Shown here piece after piece: positions 12,959 to 15,760 of a DNA stretch of 15,760 nucleotides. The DNA is taken from NCBI GenBank assembly GCA_947632165.1, contig CANROI010000014.1, forward strand, positions 1 to 15,760, given 5' to 3'. The stretch's first letter is position 1; every line of letters starts with the position of its first letter. The notes under the pieces were generated by a model, which was not told where the DNA came from, searched no databases, and saw only the letters and a program-made list of their open reading frames with translations. A program made the translations under genes and the position numbers. This DNA is from an uncultured Clostridia bacterium. GTDB lineage: Bacteria; Bacillota; Clostridia; Christensenellales; Borkfalkiaceae.

Positions 12959-13007
12959 ACGGGACCGCCTCATCGGCTGTCCTGTTTTTTCCGCGTATTT
13001 TGTCTCG

Positions 13008-14183
13008 CTACATCTTATGAGGAAATGCCCTTCCGTTGTGCCTCGAGACGCCGTAGACGGCCCCCATCGCCGCCATCGTGACGATGAGCGAAGTATTCCC
13101 CGCGCTGACGAGCGGCAGGGGCAGCCCCGTCGGCGGAATACAGCCGCTGACGACGAGCGCATTGAGGCTCGCCTGCACCGCAAATGCGAGCATGATCCCC
13201 GAGACGAGCATATAGCCGTAAAAATCGTCGCATTCCGAAGCGATCCTGAACCCCCGCCACACGATCAGCCCGATGAGCGCAAACAGGAGCAGCACGCCGA
13301 AGAAGCCCGTCTCTTCGGCGATGACCGAGAGGATGAAATCGCTCTCGGAAAAGGGCAGGAAGCGGTATTTCTGGCGGGAGCGGAAGAGCCCCGTGCCGAA
13401 GAGATTGCCGTTTGCAAGCGCATACAGCGATTGGATGAGCTGATAGCCCTCGTCCTTGGGAGAGGCCCACGGGTCGAGGAAGGCGGAGAGCCGCTTGAGG
13501 CGGTACGGCTCCGCAAAGATGAGCGCGGGCACGGCGATGAGCGCGGGCACGGCGATCGCAAAGAGGCTCTTCCACGAGGCGCCCGAGAGAAAGATCATGC
13601 CTACCGTCACCGCCGCGATGAGCATCGTGACCGACATATTCGGCTCCGCGATCACGAGCGCACAGACGGCAAGTCCCATCCCCAAGACGGGCAGGATCCC
13701 GCGGAAGGTGCGCATGCGGGCGGGGTCCTTGGCAAAATAGCCCGCCGCGAAGAGCACAAAGCCGTATTTGGCGAGCTCGGAGGGCTGGATCGTGAACGAG
13801 CCGAACCCGATCCAGCGCGTCGCGCCGTAGTTGCTCTTCCCCACTCCGGGGACGAACACGAGCGCGAGCAGCAACAGGGAGACGAGGACGGCGGGCAGCC
13901 CGAATTTTTTGAACTTGCGGTAATCGGGCAGCGCGGCGGCGACCATTGCCGCGAGGCCGAGCACAAACCCGAGGAGCTGCTTGCGGAAGAAGTAAAATTC
14001 GTCGCCGTACTGCGTCTTGGCGTTATAGGAGCTGGCGGAATACACGCAGACGACGCCGTAGGCGGCGAGCAGAATGACGGCGCCGAGAAAGAGGAGATCT
14101 CCCCTCCCCTTCGCTTGCGCCTCCCGGCCGCGCGCCGTCCGCCCGCTCTCCGGCGGGCGGACGGGCAGAAATCTATTCGGCAA
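13008..14183 (-). CDS. ftsW: Septal peptidoglycan polymerase FtsW (SEDS family)
   Basis: FtsW is a multi-pass membrane glycosyltransferase that polymerises lipid II at the septum with its partner penicillin-binding protein. The 391 residues show about ten membrane segments. They carry GATRWIGFGSFTIQPSELAK (120-139), the catalytic-region motif ESDFILSVIAEETGFFG (280-296, Asp282 the likely catalytic residue), and PPTGLPLPLVSAGNTSLI (350-367). The last normally reads PLPFISYGGSS, so the Tyr-Gly-Gly is changed here to Ala-Gly-Asn. The start is TTG at 14183, overlapping the end of murD by 11 bases. No better start or ribosome site lies before the first membrane segment, so translation probably depends on coupling to murD. 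Confidence 0.95.
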   Translation of the reverse strand: MPNRFLPVRPPESGRTARGREAQAKGRGDLLFLGAVILLAAYGVVCVYSASSYNAKTQYGDEFYFFRKQLLGFVLGLAAMVAAALPDYRKFKKFGLPAVLVSLLLLALVFVPGVGKSNYGATRWIGFGSFTIQPSELAKYGFVLFAAGYFAKDPARMRTFRGILPVLGMGLAVCALVIAEPNMSVTMLIAAVTVGMIFLSGASWKSLFAIAVPALIAVPALIFAEPYRLKRLSAFLDPWASPKDEGYQLIQSLYALANGNLFGTGLFRSRQKYRFLPFSESDFILSVIAEETGFFGVLLLFALIGLIVWRGFRIASECDDFYGYMLVSGIMLAFAVQASLNALVVSGCIPPTGLPLPLVSAGNTSLIVTMAAMGAVYGVSRHNGRAFPHKM

Positions 14184-15585
14184 TTCCGTCGTCCCCGCCC
14201 TCTGCGGGCACGGGCGGAGCGCTCCCCTCCCGCGCCCGTTCCTCGGTGAGCACCGCCAAGAGTTCGCGGAAGCGGTCGCCGCGCTCCTCGTAATTGCGGA
14301 AGGCGTCGAAGCTCGCGGAAGCCGGGCTCAGCAGCAGGTTCTGCCCCGGTTTTGCCGTCATATAGGCGACGCGGACGGCGACGTCGAAGGGACGGCAGAG
14401 CGTGACCGCGGTGAACCCCTTCTTGAGGGCGGCGTTGAGGATGCGGAAGGCGTTCTCGCCGTAGATCACGCAGTGGACGACGCCCGAATTCTTCACCGCG
14501 TCGAAGAGGGGCTCATAGGAATAGCCCTTATCCTTACCGCCGACGAGGAGCACGCTCTCCCCCCGCACGCTGCCCACCGCCTTGATCGCGGAATCCACGT
14601 TGGTCGCCTTGCTGTCGTCGATGAACGTCACGCCGTTCAGCTCCCCGATGCGCTGCAGACGGTGCGCGACGCCGCGGAAGGTCCTGAGCGCGGCGGCGAT
14701 CACTTCGCTCTGCACGCCCATGAGCTTGGCGGCGCAGATCGCCGCGAGCGCATTCGCCGCATTGTGCTCCCCCTCGAGGGGCAGATCGCCCACCGGGAAG
14801 AGTTTTTCGCCCATATAGCAGAAACAGCCGTCGGAGAGATATCCCCCCTCCACGGGCTCGCGCACGGAGAACCATATGACCTTCGCCTTCGTCTTTTCGG
14901 CGAAACCGCGCACGATGGGATCGTCATGGTTGAGGACGGCATACTCGCTCTCGTAGCTGTTTTTGAGCAGACGGGACTTGAGATAGACGTAGTTCTCCAT
15001 GTTGTAATGGCGGTTGAGATGGTCCTCCGTGACGTTGAGCACGATCGCGACGTGCGGGCGGAGCGAACAGAGGGTCTCGAGCTGGAAGGAGGAGATCTCC
15101 GCGACCGCGACCCCCTCTTCGCCGAGTTCGTTCACGCAGGAGGAGATGGGCCTCCCCACATTGCCGCAGGCGATGCTCTTCATGCCCGCCGACTTCAGGA
15201 TCCCGTCGATCATGGTGACGGTGGTCGTCTTGCCGTTGGTGCCCGTGACCGCAACGACGGGACAGCGGAGGGCGAGCGCCCCCAACTCCGCCTCGCCGAT
15301 GATCCGTTTCCCCGCATGGCGGAAGGCGACGGGCAGCGGATGGTCCACGGGGATCCCCGGGCTCAGCACGAGAATGTCGCATTCCCCCGAGCGCTGCCCG
15401 AGGTCCTCCTTATGTAGGATGGTGCAGCCGCGCTCCTTGAGGGAAGCCGCGGTCGCGGCGACGCTGCCCTCCTCCACGTCGTCGAAACAGTAGACGCGCG
15501 CCCCGTGCGAGAGGAGGAACTCGGAAGCCGCGATCCCCGAGCGGGAGAGCCCCGCCACGAGGAAAGTTTGTTTGGAATACAGCAT
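14173..15585 (-). CDS. murD: UDP-N-acetylmuramoylalanine-D-glutamate ligase MurD
   Basis: It adds D-Glu to UDP-MurNAc-L-Ala in an ATP-dependent step of peptidoglycan precursor synthesis. The 470 residues fit the Mur ligase family. They show an N-terminal Rossmann-like domain (VAGLSRSGIAAS, 10-21; LVLSPGIP, 72-79), the ATP P-loop TGTNGKTT (114-121), EISSFQLE (163-170), NVTEDHLNRH (184-193), GEHNAANALAA (272-282), HRLQ (308-311), DDSKATN (323-329) and SPASASFDAFRNYEERGDRF (420-439). MurD is favoured over other Mur ligases by FQLE and by the neighbours mraY and ftsW. GAGGAG eight bases before the ATG supports the start. The last 20 residues are a polar tail that overlaps the ftsW start. Confidence 0.98.
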   Translation of the reverse strand: MLYSKQTFLVAGLSRSGIAASEFLLSHGARVYCFDDVEEGSVAATAASLKERGCTILHKEDLGQRSGECDILVLSPGIPVDHPLPVAFRHAGKRIIGEAELGALALRCPVVAVTGTNGKTTTVTMIDGILKSAGMKSIACGNVGRPISSCVNELGEEGVAVAEISSFQLETLCSLRPHVAIVLNVTEDHLNRHYNMENYVYLKSRLLKNSYESEYAVLNHDDPIVRGFAEKTKAKVIWFSVREPVEGGYLSDGCFCYMGEKLFPVGDLPLEGEHNAANALAAICAAKLMGVQSEVIAAALRTFRGVAHRLQRIGELNGVTFIDDSKATNVDSAIKAVGSVRGESVLLVGGKDKGYSYEPLFDAVKNSGVVHCVIYGENAFRILNAALKKGFTAVTLCRPFDVAVRVAYMTAKPGQNLLLSPASASFDAFRNYEERGDRFRELLAVLTEERAREGSAPPVPAEGGDDGIAE

Positions 15586-15599
15586 GAAAAAATCTCCTC

Positions 15600-15621
15600 G
15601 ATCCCGTCTTCGGACGGGATC
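15600..15621 (-). other. Perfect hairpin at the mraY-murD junction
   Basis: GATCCCGTC (15600-15608) pairs perfectly with GACGGGATC (15613-15621), 9 bp with a 4-base loop (CGAA in the leftward transcript, TTCG on the plus strand). It overlaps the mraY stop codon and lies right before the murD ribosome site GAGGAG and the following T6. It might couple or separate expression of the two genes. Confidence 0.6.
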
Positions 15622-15760
15622 AGACGAACGGGAACAGCATCAATCCTCCGAATGCCGCCGTCACGGCGGCATAGGCATAGGCAATCTTGCCCTCCGCGTA
15701 GCCCTTCTCCTGAAAATGATGGTGAAGGGGCGCCATCAGGAAGATGCGCTTTCCCGTCTT
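15620..15760 (-). CDS. mraY: Phospho-MurNAc-pentapeptide-transferase MraY, C-terminal end only
   Basis: The window cuts this gene, leaving the last 46 residues and a TGA. It has the MraY signature KTGKRIFLMAPLHHHFQEKG, the conserved His-rich cytoplasmic loop near the end of the family, followed by a last membrane segment (about AYAAVTAAFGGLMLFPFV). MraY is a membrane enzyme that makes lipid I from UDP-MurNAc-pentapeptide and undecaprenyl phosphate. It is the first gene seen of the leftward cell-wall unit, 34 bases before murD. Confidence 0.95.
   Translation of the reverse strand, partial: KTGKRIFLMAPLHHHFQEKGYAEGKIAYAYAAVTAAFGGLMLFPFV

Noticed and set aside
12609..14249. 546-codon plus-strand frame opposite ftsW and murA
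   Set aside because: It is antisense, spans two genes and is full of Arg/Glu/His-rich noise, with no start signal.

Overview
The window comes from a fairly GC-rich bacterium with a Gram-positive (Bacillota, Clostridia-like) genome layout. I infer this from several things: a Gly-Arg-His-Gln tRNA cluster with encoded CCA ends, strong AGGAGG-type ribosome binding sites, a DivIB-type FtsQ, a single-copy MurA inside the division and cell-wall (dcw) cluster, and a lipoprotein signal peptide. I cannot name the genus. An uncultured gut-type clostridial lineage would fit, but that is inference.

Layout. Positions 1-347 hold four tRNA genes on the minus strand (Gly, Arg, His, Gln in transcription order) behind a consensus promoter. 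A divergent promoter drives an unrecognised 458-residue membrane protein (551-1927) that ends at a strong terminator. A solitary tRNA-Leu(UAG) follows at 2015-2097, then about 280 bases rich in inverted repeats, then an XRE-type regulator with two membrane segments (2376-2918). The groES-groEL chaperonin operon (3179-5198) has its own promoter, no visible CIRCE operator, and a hairpin directly after each gene. A doubtful 66-codon reading frame sits between groEL and the leftward genes.

From 5542 to the end everything reads leftward. The far right is a division and peptidoglycan cluster, transcribed mraY (partial) - murD - ftsW - murA - divIB. A terminator follows, then a consensus promoter and ftsA - ftsZ. 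A flavin-reductase-fold protein and a small unknown protein come next and end at a 16-bp hairpin. Last is a separately promoted lipoprotein with a BamE/SmpA-like motif.

How the genes work together. MraY makes lipid I, MurD adds D-Glu to UDP-MurNAc-Ala, MurA makes the first committed precursor, and FtsW polymerises septal glycan. DivIB, FtsA and FtsZ belong to the division machine. murG, usually between ftsW and murA in related clusters, is absent; only about 90 bases separate the two genes.

The most notable features are a divergent FtsA with degenerate nucleotide motifs, an FtsZ with a roughly 150-residue Gln/Pro/Gly linker, an FtsW with a changed SYGG-type motif, and a set of similar palindromes behind tRNA-Leu, groES and groEL. 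Five of the six main promoters, and one candidate promoter inside murA, carry a TGn extended -10. I found no phage, insertion sequence, CRISPR array or defence system.
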